A DNA stretch of 36,923 bases from Verrucomicrobiales bacterium (GCA_018058245.1 JAGPCC010000010.1:1-36923); one strand, 5' to 3'; positions 14,860 through 21,930 are shown, numbered from the stretch's first letter. Numbers and translations: made by a program. The notes: generated from the sequence alone by a model not told the origin.

Positions 14860-15476
14860 GTTTTCTCCTTGAACCGAGTTCTCAAAGGGGAATGATTTGT
14901 TTCATGGAGGAACGAGATCGCAGAGTAGCTTATCACGAAGCTGGCCATGTAGTTGCCCACTTCTACTTTCGGTCCGTCGTCGACCTGCAATTCGAATATG
15001 TCACGATTGAACCCGACCGTGAGGAGGGTTCGGCCGGACACGTGAAATTGATCCCATCGGGTAGAGGGATTCAACCCGACCTGTTCGATTTCACGTTAGA
15101 TGACGAAATGAACGAGGAGGCCTGCGGGATGACTCAGCGCGAACTTGAAGCCCGAATGTCAATCCTACTGGCTGGCGAGGCGGCAACCTACGTCCTTGAT
15201 GGGCGCCGCGACGAACACGGTACAGGAAGAGAAGAGTGGAGCGGCGACTACGCTGGCTGCATGGAGTTCCTTGAACGGCTCTTTTGGGTCGAAGACGAAG
15301 CTGAAGCAACTGGGAACCGGGCAGCGCATGCCTACATGGAGGCCCTCTTCTGGCGGATGGCGTTTACCTTCGAGATGTCTGCCTGGAGAAACAAGCTCGA
15401 TCGGATCGCTGAATCATTGTTGAAGAAACGAAAATTGTCGGCAGCCGAATGTCACTCGATCTACACGGCCGCGTGA
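14856..15476 (+). CDS. Stand-alone FtsH-like M41 metallopeptidase domain protein
   Basis: The protein has 206 residues. The zinc motif is AYHEAGHVVAHFYF with HEAGH at residues 27-31, followed by LAGEAATYVLDG and a downstream Asp in EEWSGDYAGCMEF that fits the third zinc ligand of FtsH peptidases (LLGGRAAEE...ND in FtsH). The FtsH transmembrane and AAA+ parts are absent, so it must work on unfolded or delivered substrates, or with a separate ATPase. Internal starts at residues 13 and 17 are possible; I kept the ATG at 14856 because of the 4-bp overlap with the upstream gene. Such solitary M41 domains occur in mobile elements, and the substrate is unknown. Confidence 0.75.
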   Translation: MSFLLEPSSQRGMICFMEERDRRVAYHEAGHVVAHFYFRSVVDLQFEYVTIEPDREEGSAGHVKLIPSGRGIQPDLFDFTLDDEMNEEACGMTQRELEARMSILLAGEAATYVLDGRRDEHGTGREEWSGDYAGCMEFLERLFWVEDEAEATGNRAAHAYMEALFWRMAFTFEMSAWRNKLDRIAESLLKKRKLSAAECHSIYTAA

Positions 15477-15516
15477 ACGCTCAGGAATAGTTCTCACTCC
15501 ACAGACATGGATCGTC

Positions 15517-15795
15517 TCATCTCCTGCCAGAGATCAAGTCATCCAGATCTTCTCTCAATGCCCGTTCTGACGGTAGAAGCTTGGTCGGATCAACTCCCAG
15601 TTCACGGGCTATAATCGCGAGTTCGAAGTCGAAAACGCTGCGAAGCTGGGACTCGATCTTGGCCACGCCGACGCGGTCGAGGGTGTGGAGCCCGGCCAGC
15701 TGGAGGCGGGCGCCGAACTGGTCCTGGGTCAAGGACTTGCTCATGCGAAGCTCTCGGACCCGAGGACCGATGCAATTTCTGTAGCGGCGCGACAT
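15517..15795 (-). CDS. XRE-family transcriptional regulator
   Basis: This 92-residue protein has one HTH domain: IGPRVRELRMSKSLTQDQFG, LAGLHTLDRVGVAKIESQLR as the recognition part, then FELAIIARELGVDPTKLLPS. It has no effector domain. It is divergent from the membrane-protein gene at 15853. Two copies of a GTTC(C/T)CC-N3-GGGAAC-type palindrome sit 5 bp before its own start (15800-15815) and over the start of the neighbour (15846-15861). It therefore very probably represses itself and the neighbour. Confidence 0.85.
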   Translation of the reverse strand: MSRRYRNCIGPRVRELRMSKSLTQDQFGARLQLAGLHTLDRVGVAKIESQLRSVFDFELAIIARELGVDPTKLLPSERALREDLDDLISGRR

Positions 15796-15799
15796 TCAC

Positions 15800-15815
15800 G
15801 TTCCCCTTCGGGAAC
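15800..15815. promoter_or_regulatory. Operator candidate 1 (GTTCCC-N4-GGGAAC)
   Basis: A perfect inverted repeat, GTTCCC/GGGAAC with a 4-nt centre, placed 5 bp upstream of the XRE gene start. A second copy that matches at 13 of 16 positions lies 30 bp further on. Confidence 0.75.
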
Positions 15816-15845
15816 TTGACTCTGGCGCGAAAATCGGGAAAATAG

Positions 15846-15861
15846 GTTCTCCATGGGGAAC
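15846..15861. promoter_or_regulatory. Operator candidate 2, overlapping the start codon at 15853
   Basis: GTTCTCCATGGGGAAC is nearly palindromic and agrees with operator 1 at 13 of 16 positions. The ATG of the downstream gene is inside it, so binding here would block transcription or initiation directly. Confidence 0.7.
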
Positions 15862-16296
15862 ATCCTTAAAGAAAAACAGGACCCACTTCTCGGGTGGGTC
15901 TGCAATCCGACTGTCGAAGGAGGACGGATCCATGTTGAGCGAGGATCCTTCGAGATAGATCGAATAGACGGGGTGTTCTCTCAGCGAAAATTCAATCCCG
16001 TCGTGCACTGGCTTATTTCGATGAGCTTCCTTGCTGTTCCCCTGGTGGCGTGGTTCGGGGGTAGCTCGAACGATTTTATGGTTATTTCGCTTTTCGTGGC
16101 TGCTTTTTTAAGTTGGAGGACGAACGAGAGTGAGCCATTTGAGGTGCAACTCCTTGTGGGTGGAACGAAAGTGAAGGCAGCCACATTTGCGCACTGGGAC
16201 GGCAAAGAATATAATGGAGTTAGGGCGAGGTACTATCAAAGCCTGATTGAGGAAGCCATCGAGAAGGCGAAATCTGGACGGGAAGAGGCCGGATAG
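15853..16296 (+). CDS. Small membrane protein, DUF6232-like
   Basis: The 147-residue protein starts MGNILKEKQDPLLGW. Residues 15-45 are beta-rich (RIHVERGSFEIDRIDGV). Two hydrophobic segments (HWLISMSFLAVPLVAWFGG and ISLFVAAFLSW) lie at about 55-95, and a beta/helix C-terminal part ends in a charged helix (YQSLIEEAIEKAKSGREEAG). This layout resembles DUF6232-type proteins that accompany XRE regulators, but the match is weak. It is divergently transcribed from such a regulator and carries an operator copy over its start codon. A regulator/membrane effector pair is likely, with unknown action. Confidence 0.65.
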   Translation: MGNILKEKQDPLLGWVCNPTVEGGRIHVERGSFEIDRIDGVFSQRKFNPVVHWLISMSFLAVPLVAWFGGSSNDFMVISLFVAAFLSWRTNESEPFEVQLLVGGTKVKAATFAHWDGKEYNGVRARYYQSLIEEAIEKAKSGREEAG

Positions 16297-16401
16297 AATC
16301 CGGGACCCTCAATAATTCGGTCTTGGCGCTGTCATTGCTTGCCCCCATGTGATTCGTCCTCCACGGCGCAATAACCTCCCTTCCCGCGGCATATAAGTTT
16401 G

Positions 16402-16614
16402 ATGGCACGACCTACCCACTACGTGCCCGTCATCTCGCGACCGGTCGTCGCGGCGCTCTTCCATGAAGCGAAACGTCACCGCATTCCGATGACGAAGCTC
16501 GTGGATCGTCTGCTCGAGGAATCTCTACGGGGAACCCCAGGGTGGACACAAGCGTCACTGGACTGGCCCGAACTGACGGCGCCACCACAAAACAGGAATC
16601 AGCATTCCCGCTGA
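16402..16614 (+). CDS. Small hypothetical protein, possible ribbon-helix-helix type
   Basis: The 70-residue frame starts at an ATG at 16402 (MARPTHYVPVISRPVVAALF). It contains the helix AALFHEAKRHRIPMTKLVDR, which has the spacing of a ribbon-helix-helix DNA-binding protein (short strand, helix, turn 'IPMTKLVD', helix). No ribosome site is obvious. An intrinsic terminator lies 31 bp downstream, which supports a real transcription unit. Confidence 0.55.
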   Translation: MARPTHYVPVISRPVVAALFHEAKRHRIPMTKLVDRLLEESLRGTPGWTQASLDWPELTAPPQNRNQHSR

Positions 16615-16645
16615 TCGAACCAACCAGCTGCGGCCCGATTTTCGA

Positions 16646-16676
16646 AGCCCGGTCTCTTTGCGAGATCGGGCTTTTT
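16646..16676 (+). terminator. Rho-independent terminator
   Basis: AGCCCGGTCTC (16646-16656) pairs with GAGATCGGGCT (16662-16672), 11 bp with one G-U, followed by a T-run. It separates the small gene at 16402 from the cluster starting at 16727. Confidence 0.9.
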
Positions 16677-16726
16677 CGTAATTCGGCCGTTTTCGCAAAA
16701 CCAACCACGAACCCAAACCTACGATC

Positions 16727-17344
16727 ATGGCAATCAAACTTATCGCCAATTACGCCAAACGGCTGGGCCTCCCCGGCTACAGCTCCCACCAATTCAGCGT
16801 CTCCTGCGAAACCGAACTGACCGACCTCACCCAGGTTCACGACGAGGCAGCCCGCCTCTACGACCTGCTCCAGGATTCCGTGGATCGCGAGATCCAGCAA
16901 ACCGGGTTCGTTCCCGGCGACGACTACGGTGACAAGTCCGCGAGCTCCGTCCATGCCAACGGTCAATCCCATGGCAACGGCAACGGACAGAAGATCAACG
17001 GCCACCACCCGGACGCCGATCCCGTGTGGCAATGCTCCGACCGTCAGCGCGAACTCATCATCGGACTCGCCACCGAACTCAACCTCGATGACGCGTCTCT
17101 GGACAAGCGTTCGGAACGGCTCTTCCGTCGGCCTGCGCACCAGCTCAACAAGCTGGGTGCGAGCGGGCTCATCAGCGACCTCCTCGCCGAGGCGGGGACC
17201 CGCCGACAGCGCGAAGGACGCCACGGCGGAAACGCTGGCAATGGCAACGGAACGAACGGCAGCGGATCCACCCATACTCCCCGCCACGGGAACGGGAATG
17301 GCCAAGCCAGACCCGCGCCCCACCGGAACGGAGGTGGTGCATGA
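16727..17344 (+). CDS. Conserved-looking protein with Gly/Asn-rich linkers, first gene of the clamp/AAA cluster
   Basis: The 205-residue protein has three parts. An N-terminal domain (1-63) begins AIKLIANYAKRLGLPGYSSH and continues QFSVSCETELTDLTQVHDEA, ending with a helix LYDLLQDSVDREIQQTG. A linker (65-98) has repeated GNGNG and His. A helical middle section (103-155; DRQRELIIGLATELNLDD, then HQLNKLGASGLISDLLAEAG) looks like the small C-terminal units seen in phage recombination proteins, which I note only as similarity in pattern. The tail (160-205) is a low-complexity Gly/Asn/His/Arg tract. It overlaps the nuclease gene by 4 bp (ATGA), so the two are co-translated. An accessory nucleic-acid-binding role is inferred from context. 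Confidence 0.7.
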   Translation: MAIKLIANYAKRLGLPGYSSHQFSVSCETELTDLTQVHDEAARLYDLLQDSVDREIQQTGFVPGDDYGDKSASSVHANGQSHGNGNGQKINGHHPDADPVWQCSDRQRELIIGLATELNLDDASLDKRSERLFRRPAHQLNKLGASGLISDLLAEAGTRRQREGRHGGNAGNGNGTNGSGSTHTPRHGNGNGQARPAPHRNGGGA

Positions 17345-18210
17345 GCACTGCCCATTGCATTGTCGATTCATCCTCACCCACCGCGATCCGCCTGCTCCCC
17401 GATCCGGGGACGGGCAAACCCGTCGATCGGTCCGAGCCCGACCTGCTTCGTTACCTCAGCGCCTCGCGCCTGAAGTGCTGGCAGACCTGCCGGCGACAAT
17501 TCTACTACCGTTACGTCGAGCGCCTCACTGTCCCCACGGCCCCGGCGCTCTTCATCGGTCGTCAGATCCACGAGGTACTGCGCCTCTGGAACTGGGCCAA
17601 ATGGAAGGATGAACCGCTTTCGCCAGAGCAGCTTCACGGCGCTCTGATCGAAAGCTGGGAGCGTGACAGTGCAGCCGAGTTCATCCCCTGGAAAACCCCC
17701 GACGATGAAGTCACGGCCAAGGCACAGGCTTGGGCCATGTTAGAGACCTATTTCGCCCAATGCCCCGTCGCCCCGGACGAAAGACCCGAGGGTGTCGAGG
17801 TGCAGGTCGAATGCAGTCTGGGTGCCGGCATCCCGCCGCTCTACGGCATCATCGATCTCGTGAGGCCCGGTGGTCGCATCGTGGATTACAAGTCGGCGGC
17901 TCGCAGTCCCAGTGAAGGCATGGCCGAACATCAGCATGCCACCCAGTTATCCTGTTATGCCCTGCTTTACCGCAGTGCCACAGGTGAACGGGAAACGGGC
18001 TTCGAACTGCATCACCTCATCAAAACAAAAGTGCCGAAGGTGATCATCTCCACCTACGGCCCCATGTCGGCGGCGATGGAGAGCGAGCTGTTCTTCCTCA
18101 TCGACGACTACCTCGAAGGCATTGCCCGCGAAGCCTGGGTTCCATCACCGGGCCAGCACTGCTCGTGGTGCGATCACCTCTCCCTCTGTCGGAAACGCTC
18201 CGGCATGTGA
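17341..18210 (+). CDS. Cas4/AddB-type PD-(D/E)XK exonuclease with Fe-S cluster
   Basis: The 289-residue protein shows all the landmarks of the RecB-nuclease/Cas4 fold. These are SASRLKCWQTCRRQFYYRY (residues 40-58), the His of GRQIHEVL (H77), GIIDLV (D172), IVDYKS (D182, K184) and QLSCYALLY (Q202, Y206). Cys50, Cys274, Cys277 and Cys283 form the C...C-x2-C-x5-C set that holds a [4Fe-4S] cluster in Cas4 and AddB. The domain stands alone, without helicase. Such enzymes resect or trim DNA ends, often with a partner. There is no CRISPR array or cas gene nearby, so it is not a CRISPR Cas4. It is coupled to the upstream linker protein and heads the block with the sliding clamp and AAA ATPase. Confidence 0.88.
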   Translation: MSTAHCIVDSSSPTAIRLLPDPGTGKPVDRSEPDLLRYLSASRLKCWQTCRRQFYYRYVERLTVPTAPALFIGRQIHEVLRLWNWAKWKDEPLSPEQLHGALIESWERDSAAEFIPWKTPDDEVTAKAQAWAMLETYFAQCPVAPDERPEGVEVQVECSLGAGIPPLYGIIDLVRPGGRIVDYKSAARSPSEGMAEHQHATQLSCYALLYRSATGERETGFELHHLIKTKVPKVIISTYGPMSAAMESELFFLIDDYLEGIAREAWVPSPGQHCSWCDHLSLCRKRSGM

Positions 18211-18251
18211 ATAACTCCCTCAATAACCACCCCAACAACCAACCACCCCGG

Positions 18252-18290
18252 AAGGTCGGTCTGCTCCAGTCGCGCGGACCGGCCTTCTTC
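18252..18290 (+). terminator. Intrinsic terminator-like hairpin
   Basis: GAAGGTCGGTC (18252-18262) pairs with GACCGGCCTTC (18278-18288), 11 bp with one G-U, followed by a pyrimidine-rich TTCCTTTCC. The T-run is weak, so read-through is possible. Confidence 0.7.
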
Positions 18291-18346
18291 CTTTCCATCC
18301 AAAATAACCACCATCCCTAACCAAAAACTAAGAACGACGAACCCTC

Positions 18347-18706
18347 ATGAATATGAACACCCATCCCATGTCCCGAATCACCCGCCTCGCCGTGACCCTT
18401 GTGCTCGGCATCCTCCTACTCAGCTCAGTGAGCTGTTCCGCTCCCGACTTCGGCTCCCGGGCCAAAGAAAACGCCGCGGCCATCGAGAAACTCGAGAGCC
18501 GCTTCAACGAACTCGAAAACGGTCTCGGCGGAGTCGTCTTCTGGCAGGCCCTCGCCGCGGTCTTCTTCGTGCTCGCGGGCTTCGCCCTCGTCGGCGGAGC
18601 GGCGCTCGGTTCCCGGGCGCGGCGCGACCACACCCGCTATTTCGGAGGAGCGGCGAACAACGACGACTCCCGGAACCTCGACAACCCCAACAAACCCACC
18701 GCATGA
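18347..18706 (+). CDS. Small lipoprotein with transmembrane segment
   Basis: This 119-residue protein has a signal peptide with a lipobox-like LSSVSC (Cys30), then a short charged helix (AKENAAAIEKLESRFNELEN) likely to form a coiled coil. A hydrophobic segment (VVFWQALAAVFFVLAGFALV, about 60-80) and a basic/Asn-rich tail follow. It overlaps the next gene by 4 bp. The coiled-coil plus single-TM design recalls small phage spanin or holin-type proteins, but I see no other lysis genes. It is probably an envelope protein made together with the next gene. Confidence 0.65.
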   Translation: MNMNTHPMSRITRLAVTLVLGILLLSSVSCSAPDFGSRAKENAAAIEKLESRFNELENGLGGVVFWQALAAVFFVLAGFALVGGAALGSRARRDHTRYFGGAANNDDSRNLDNPNKPTA

Positions 18707-19161
18707 AATCCTTCGACCAACTCCCCGACTACAAGGACCTGCAGTGCCTCTGGAAACAGGAGCGGATCGAGCGGCCCATCCCTAACCTCGAGCTTACCCC
18801 GGACAGCGGGATGGAGCGCGGGGCCGAGGTCGTTGGCTGGTGGATCGCCCGCCTTGAGTTCTGGCTCAGCGAGAGCGGCTGGCTGCGGGCTTGGCTGCGC
18901 TTCAACCTGATCGTCTCTATCGTGCTCGCCAGCGCCGGACTGCTCCTCCTGCCCCCGGTCACCCGGGTCCTTGAGCAGCTCGCCCGATCCAGTCATTGGG
19001 TCGGCGAAATCTTCGGCGATGTCTTCACGCTCGTCACCGGTCTGCCCCCCGTCGCCATCACCCTTGGTGTGCTCTACCTCGGCTACGTGCTCTACCGCCG
19101 TTTCCGTCGCAAGCGCCTGCCCCAACGGGGCGGATATCCAAACGAGGAATACTACCAGTGA
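18703..19161 (+). CDS. Hypothetical membrane protein
   Basis: The protein has 152 residues. The soluble N-terminal part (1-60) contains DYKDLQCLWKQERIERPIP. Two hydrophobic segments follow (about 68-90 and 110-130), and the C-terminus is short and basic (RRFRRKRLPQR). It is translationally coupled to the lipoprotein gene (ATGA overlap), so the two probably act as a membrane pair. No known family is visible to me. It is odd to find two envelope proteins between a nuclease and a sliding clamp. Confidence 0.65.
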   Translation: MKSFDQLPDYKDLQCLWKQERIERPIPNLELTPDSGMERGAEVVGWWIARLEFWLSESGWLRAWLRFNLIVSIVLASAGLLLLPPVTRVLEQLARSSHWVGEIFGDVFTLVTGLPPVAITLGVLYLGYVLYRRFRRKRLPQRGGYPNEEYYQ

Positions 19162-19174
19162 ATGTCCTCAAACC

Positions 19175-19196
19175 CTCAACACCTCAATCTCTGAAC
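19175..19196 (+). repeat. G-poor leader motif, copy 1 (before the sliding-clamp gene)
   Basis: CTCAACACCTCAATCTCTGA and following bases end 13 bp before the clamp ATG. The same motif occurs before the DUF3150 and DUF1257 genes (20756 and 21896). No Shine-Dalgarno sequence is present. Confidence 0.6.
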
Positions 19197-19209
19197 TCAT
19201 CACCCTGAC

Positions 19210-20661
19210 ATGATCACCAAACATCCTCCCGCCACCGTGCGCGCCTCCGACTTGAAGGCGGCGCTGCCCGGACTCGGCAAACTCATCCCCCGCACCCCTT
19301 CGCTCGCCGTTCTCGGCTGTGTGAAGGTGGAGGCGGCGGGGCCACAGCTCCTGCGTCTCACCACCACCGATCTGGACCTGGCCCTCAGCGTCGAACTCCC
19401 GGCCACGGTGGAGAAAGGTCTCTCGCCCTTCCTCCTGCCAATGGCTCGCCTGCGCGAACTCCTCGCCGGCCTGCGCTCCGACGAAGTCGTCGGTCTCGGT
19501 CCGTCCATCAAGGCCCCGCCCGTTGGCGAGTTCCCCGAGATCCCCCAGGTCCGCACCCCGGGCCTGACTCTCCCGGAGCCCGTTGTCACCAGTGTCCTAC
19601 GTGCCTTCGCCTGTGCTTCCAACGATCCCACCCGTGGGGTCCTGCGTAGTGCCTGCTTCGACGTGAGCGGCACCGGACCCAAGGCTCACCGCATCGTCGG
19701 GACCAATGGCAGGGCACTGTTCTCGAGCAACTCCATGCACCTGCCTCTGAAGCAGTCCGTCATACTGCCCGATCATCCGCTCTGGAAGTGGAAACCGCTC
19801 GCCGACTCCCGGCCGTGGACCCTGCGTCTCGGTAAGGACAAACATCGTGCCGAAGTCTTCCGCATGGAAGGTCAGGCCTGGTCGGTGACGGGTCGTCTCC
19901 TCGACGGTCCCTATCCGAACTACCGTCAGGTTATTCCGGGCCCGGCGCAGTTCATGACCACGGTGACCTTGAGCGATTCCGCCCTCGAGGCGGTGACGCG
20001 ATTGTTGCCCCGGCTCCCCGGCAAACAGCTCGCCAACCGTCCCGTCGGCCTGCACTTCGAGAAGGGCCGCTTCGGCCTGCTCGCCCGTGCCGAAAACGAC
20101 GAACCCTGGATCCTTCATCCTGTGGATCGCTGCGAGATGAAGGGGCCTGATGTGACTATCTTCTTGGATCGAGACTACTTAATCAAGGCGATGTCCTTCG
20201 GGCTTCATCGTATCTCGACGGGCGACTCGGTGAGTCCCTTGCAGTTCAGCCGGGGCGGAGATCTCATGATCGTCATGCCGGTGCGTGCTATCGCTCCGGA
20301 TCGGATCGAGCGACCCAGGCTCGTGCCGGCGGTGGAGCAGTTCGCCTCACCGCCAGCTCCTGTGCCGAAACCCGTCGCTCCCGCCACACTCATGCCGCAA
20401 AAGCCGCCGACACCCGAGCCCACGAAGAAGGTCCCGAACAAGGATCCTCTCGCCGAGGCCCGCCATCAGGTCGCCGAAGCCGACGAGGCCCTCCTCACGG
20501 CGAGACGAACGCTGAAGGGCGTGCGCCGTTCCCTGCACAGCGCCCGCACCCAGCGTTCCGAAACCAAACGTGAACTGCGTGGCTTCCGTGGCCTGCTTCA
20601 GAAGCTGAAGCGCTCCCGGCGAAAGGAAGGCAACGAGACCAAAGACGGCAAGGCCGCCTGA
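19210..20661 (+). CDS. DNA polymerase III beta-clamp paralogue with basic C-terminal extension
   Basis: The protein has 483 residues. Residues 1-361 follow the three-domain beta-clamp layout: domain 1 begins VRASDLKAALPGLGKLIP, the middle contains the DnaN hallmark RLLDGPYPNYRQVIP (about 229-243), and domain 3 ends IVMPVR at about residue 360. Residues 362-483 are extra: a Pro-rich linker (about 370-410) and a basic, heptad-like coil (TARRTLKGVRRSLHSARTQR, then GLLQKLKRSRRK). The usual DnaN is about 366 residues, so the extension is unusual. As an accessory clamp it could tether polymerases or nucleases to element DNA or compete with the host clamp; the Cas4-type nuclease and AAA genes in the same block support a DNA-transaction role. 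The exact role is inference. Confidence 0.85.
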   Translation: MITKHPPATVRASDLKAALPGLGKLIPRTPSLAVLGCVKVEAAGPQLLRLTTTDLDLALSVELPATVEKGLSPFLLPMARLRELLAGLRSDEVVGLGPSIKAPPVGEFPEIPQVRTPGLTLPEPVVTSVLRAFACASNDPTRGVLRSACFDVSGTGPKAHRIVGTNGRALFSSNSMHLPLKQSVILPDHPLWKWKPLADSRPWTLRLGKDKHRAEVFRMEGQAWSVTGRLLDGPYPNYRQVIPGPAQFMTTVTLSDSALEAVTRLLPRLPGKQLANRPVGLHFEKGRFGLLARAENDEPWILHPVDRCEMKGPDVTIFLDRDYLIKAMSFGLHRISTGDSVSPLQFSRGGDLMIVMPVRAIAPDRIERPRLVPAVEQFASPPAPVPKPVAPATLMPQKPPTPEPTKKVPNKDPLAEARHQVAEADEALLTARRTLKGVRRSLHSARTQRSETKRELRGFRGLLQKLKRSRRKEGNETKDGKAA

Positions 20662-20691
20662 CAAAACACCCCCAACCAACCCACAACCCCC

Positions 20692-20734
20692 GGCCCGGGT
20701 TCCCTGTCCTCACAGACACGGAGCCCGGGCCTTT
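20692..20734 (+). terminator. Strong hairpin terminator
   Basis: A 17-bp stem (GGCCCGGG ... CCCGGGCC, 20692-20708 with 20715-20731) has one mismatch and one G-U around CTCACA, then TTT. It lies 30 bp after the clamp stop. Confidence 0.85.
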
Positions 20735-20755
20735 CACTTTCAAAATCCTCACCTC

Positions 20756-20777
20756 CTCAAAACCTCAATCCCTGAAC
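20756..20777 (+). repeat. G-poor leader motif, copy 2 (before the DUF3150 gene)
   Basis: CTCAAAACCTCAATCCCTGA and following bases, 13 bp before the ATG at 20791. It matches copy 1 at 20 of 22 positions. Confidence 0.6.
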
Positions 20778-20790
20778 CCCAACACTCACC

Positions 20791-21813
20791 ATGAATCCGA
20801 ACAACGATCTCCTCTCCGTCCTCACCCGCGAAGGTGTCCTCATCAACGCCAGCGTCCGTTACCCCCGCTTCCACAAGAAGCTCAGTCCCGCCGATCTCGG
20901 TCTCGAACCCGACCAGGTCAGCGAGCGGCTCATGAGCCTCGGCCACAAGCGCCTTCTCCCCAAGGAGGCTCTCGCCAGCCTCGCCCTCGTCGAGAGCCGC
21001 ACCCATGCCCTCATCGAGAAAAACACCTTTCCGTTCCTCGGCGGCATAGGGCACTTCCTGCCCAACGCCAAACTGGTCGAAGTGCAGGAAGGGCTGAATG
21101 CGCAAAACGTCTGTTTTCGCGAAAGCCGGGATCGCTTCCTCGACGATTACCGCGAACTCCGTTCCCGCGCCCTCGACGAATGGCGCGACGCGACCCGCCA
21201 AATTGCGAAAACCTACGAGGAAGGAGAACGGCTGTTTTCGCAGATCCAAAGTTCTTTCCCGCACCGGGAACAGCTCGAACGGCGGTTTTGCTTCGACGTG
21301 CATCTTTTCCAGATCGCCGTGCCCGAGTCCCTCGGAATAGAGCTGGTCAGCTTCGCCGAGCAACAGGAAGTCCGACTCGCCCGTCACGAGGCCGCCGCTT
21401 CCGCCGCCCGGCAGATCCGGGATGGGGTCGAGGGTTTCGTTGGCGAGTGTGTCATCGAGTTGCGCCATCAGACCGCCCAGCTCTGCGACGAGATGCTCGC
21501 CAGCATGCGCTCCGGAAAAACGGACGGCGTCCATCAAAAGACCCTCAACCGGCTCGTGAAGTTTATCGACGACTTCAAGCAGCTCAACTTCGCCGGCGAC
21601 AAGGAGATGGAGCAGCAGCTCGACCGTGTCCGCAGCGAACTGCTCGGGCGCAATGCTGAGGACTATCGCAACAGCCTCACCGCTTCCCGCAACCTCGAAA
21701 GCGGCCTCAGCCAGCTCCGCGACCAGGCCCGTGAACTGGCCAGTCAGGATGCCCGCGCCCTCGTCGAGCGCTTCGGCCAGATGGGCCGCAGGAAGTTGCA
21801 ACTCGCCGGCTGA
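20791..21813 (+). CDS. DUF3150 (DUF6744-like) protein
   Basis: The protein has 340 residues. The N-terminal half carries the DUF3150 order of features: a short strand SVRYPRFHKKLSPADLGL, then LMSLGHKRLLPKEALASL, then the FLGGIGHFLPNAKL motif, and FRESRDRFLDDYRE. The second half is almost all helix and likely coiled coil (about 190-340). DUF3150 proteins occur with MoxR or other AAA+ ATPases and are thought to be helical partners or adaptors; no enzymatic motif is visible. It starts the sub-operon DUF3150 - DUF1257 - DUF2997 - unknown - AAA and follows a strong terminator. Confidence 0.75.
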   Translation: MNPNNDLLSVLTREGVLINASVRYPRFHKKLSPADLGLEPDQVSERLMSLGHKRLLPKEALASLALVESRTHALIEKNTFPFLGGIGHFLPNAKLVEVQEGLNAQNVCFRESRDRFLDDYRELRSRALDEWRDATRQIAKTYEEGERLFSQIQSSFPHREQLERRFCFDVHLFQIAVPESLGIELVSFAEQQEVRLARHEAAASAARQIRDGVEGFVGECVIELRHQTAQLCDEMLASMRSGKTDGVHQKTLNRLVKFIDDFKQLNFAGDKEMEQQLDRVRSELLGRNAEDYRNSLTASRNLESGLSQLRDQARELASQDARALVERFGQMGRRKLQLAG

Positions 21814-21845
21814 GGCATCCTGACCGACACACCAACGCCACACAC

Positions 21846-21886
21846 AACAGGGTCGGGTCCCATCCCCGACCCTGTTCACCCCCTTT
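21846..21886 (+). terminator. Hairpin terminator
   Basis: A perfect 12-bp stem AACAGGGTCGGG/CCCGACCCTGTT (21846-21857 with 21865-21876) has a 7-nt loop, followed by CACCCCCTTTT. The T-tract is offset by about 7 nt, so efficiency is uncertain. Confidence 0.75.
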
Positions 21887-21895
21887 TCCGAATCC

Positions 21896-21930
21896 AACCT
21901 CAATCCCTAAAAACCTCAACACCTCAAACC
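21896..21930 (+). repeat. G-poor leader motif, copy 3 (before the DUF1257 gene)
   Basis: AACCTCAATCCCTAAA is followed by two more CCTCAA units (ACCTCAACACCTCAAACC) ending 11 bp before the ATG at 21942. It has no Shine-Dalgarno sequence and hardly any G. Confidence 0.6.

Noticed and set aside
17341-18210. CRISPR-associated Cas4 with an array
   Set aside because: The nuclease has the Cas4/AddB cysteine set, but there is no repeat-spacer array or other cas gene in the window.
20749-21903. 384-codon minus-strand frame opposite the DUF3150 gene
   Set aside because: The plus strand has a coherent DUF3150 protein with leader and terminator; the antisense frame has no family character and crosses the terminator region.
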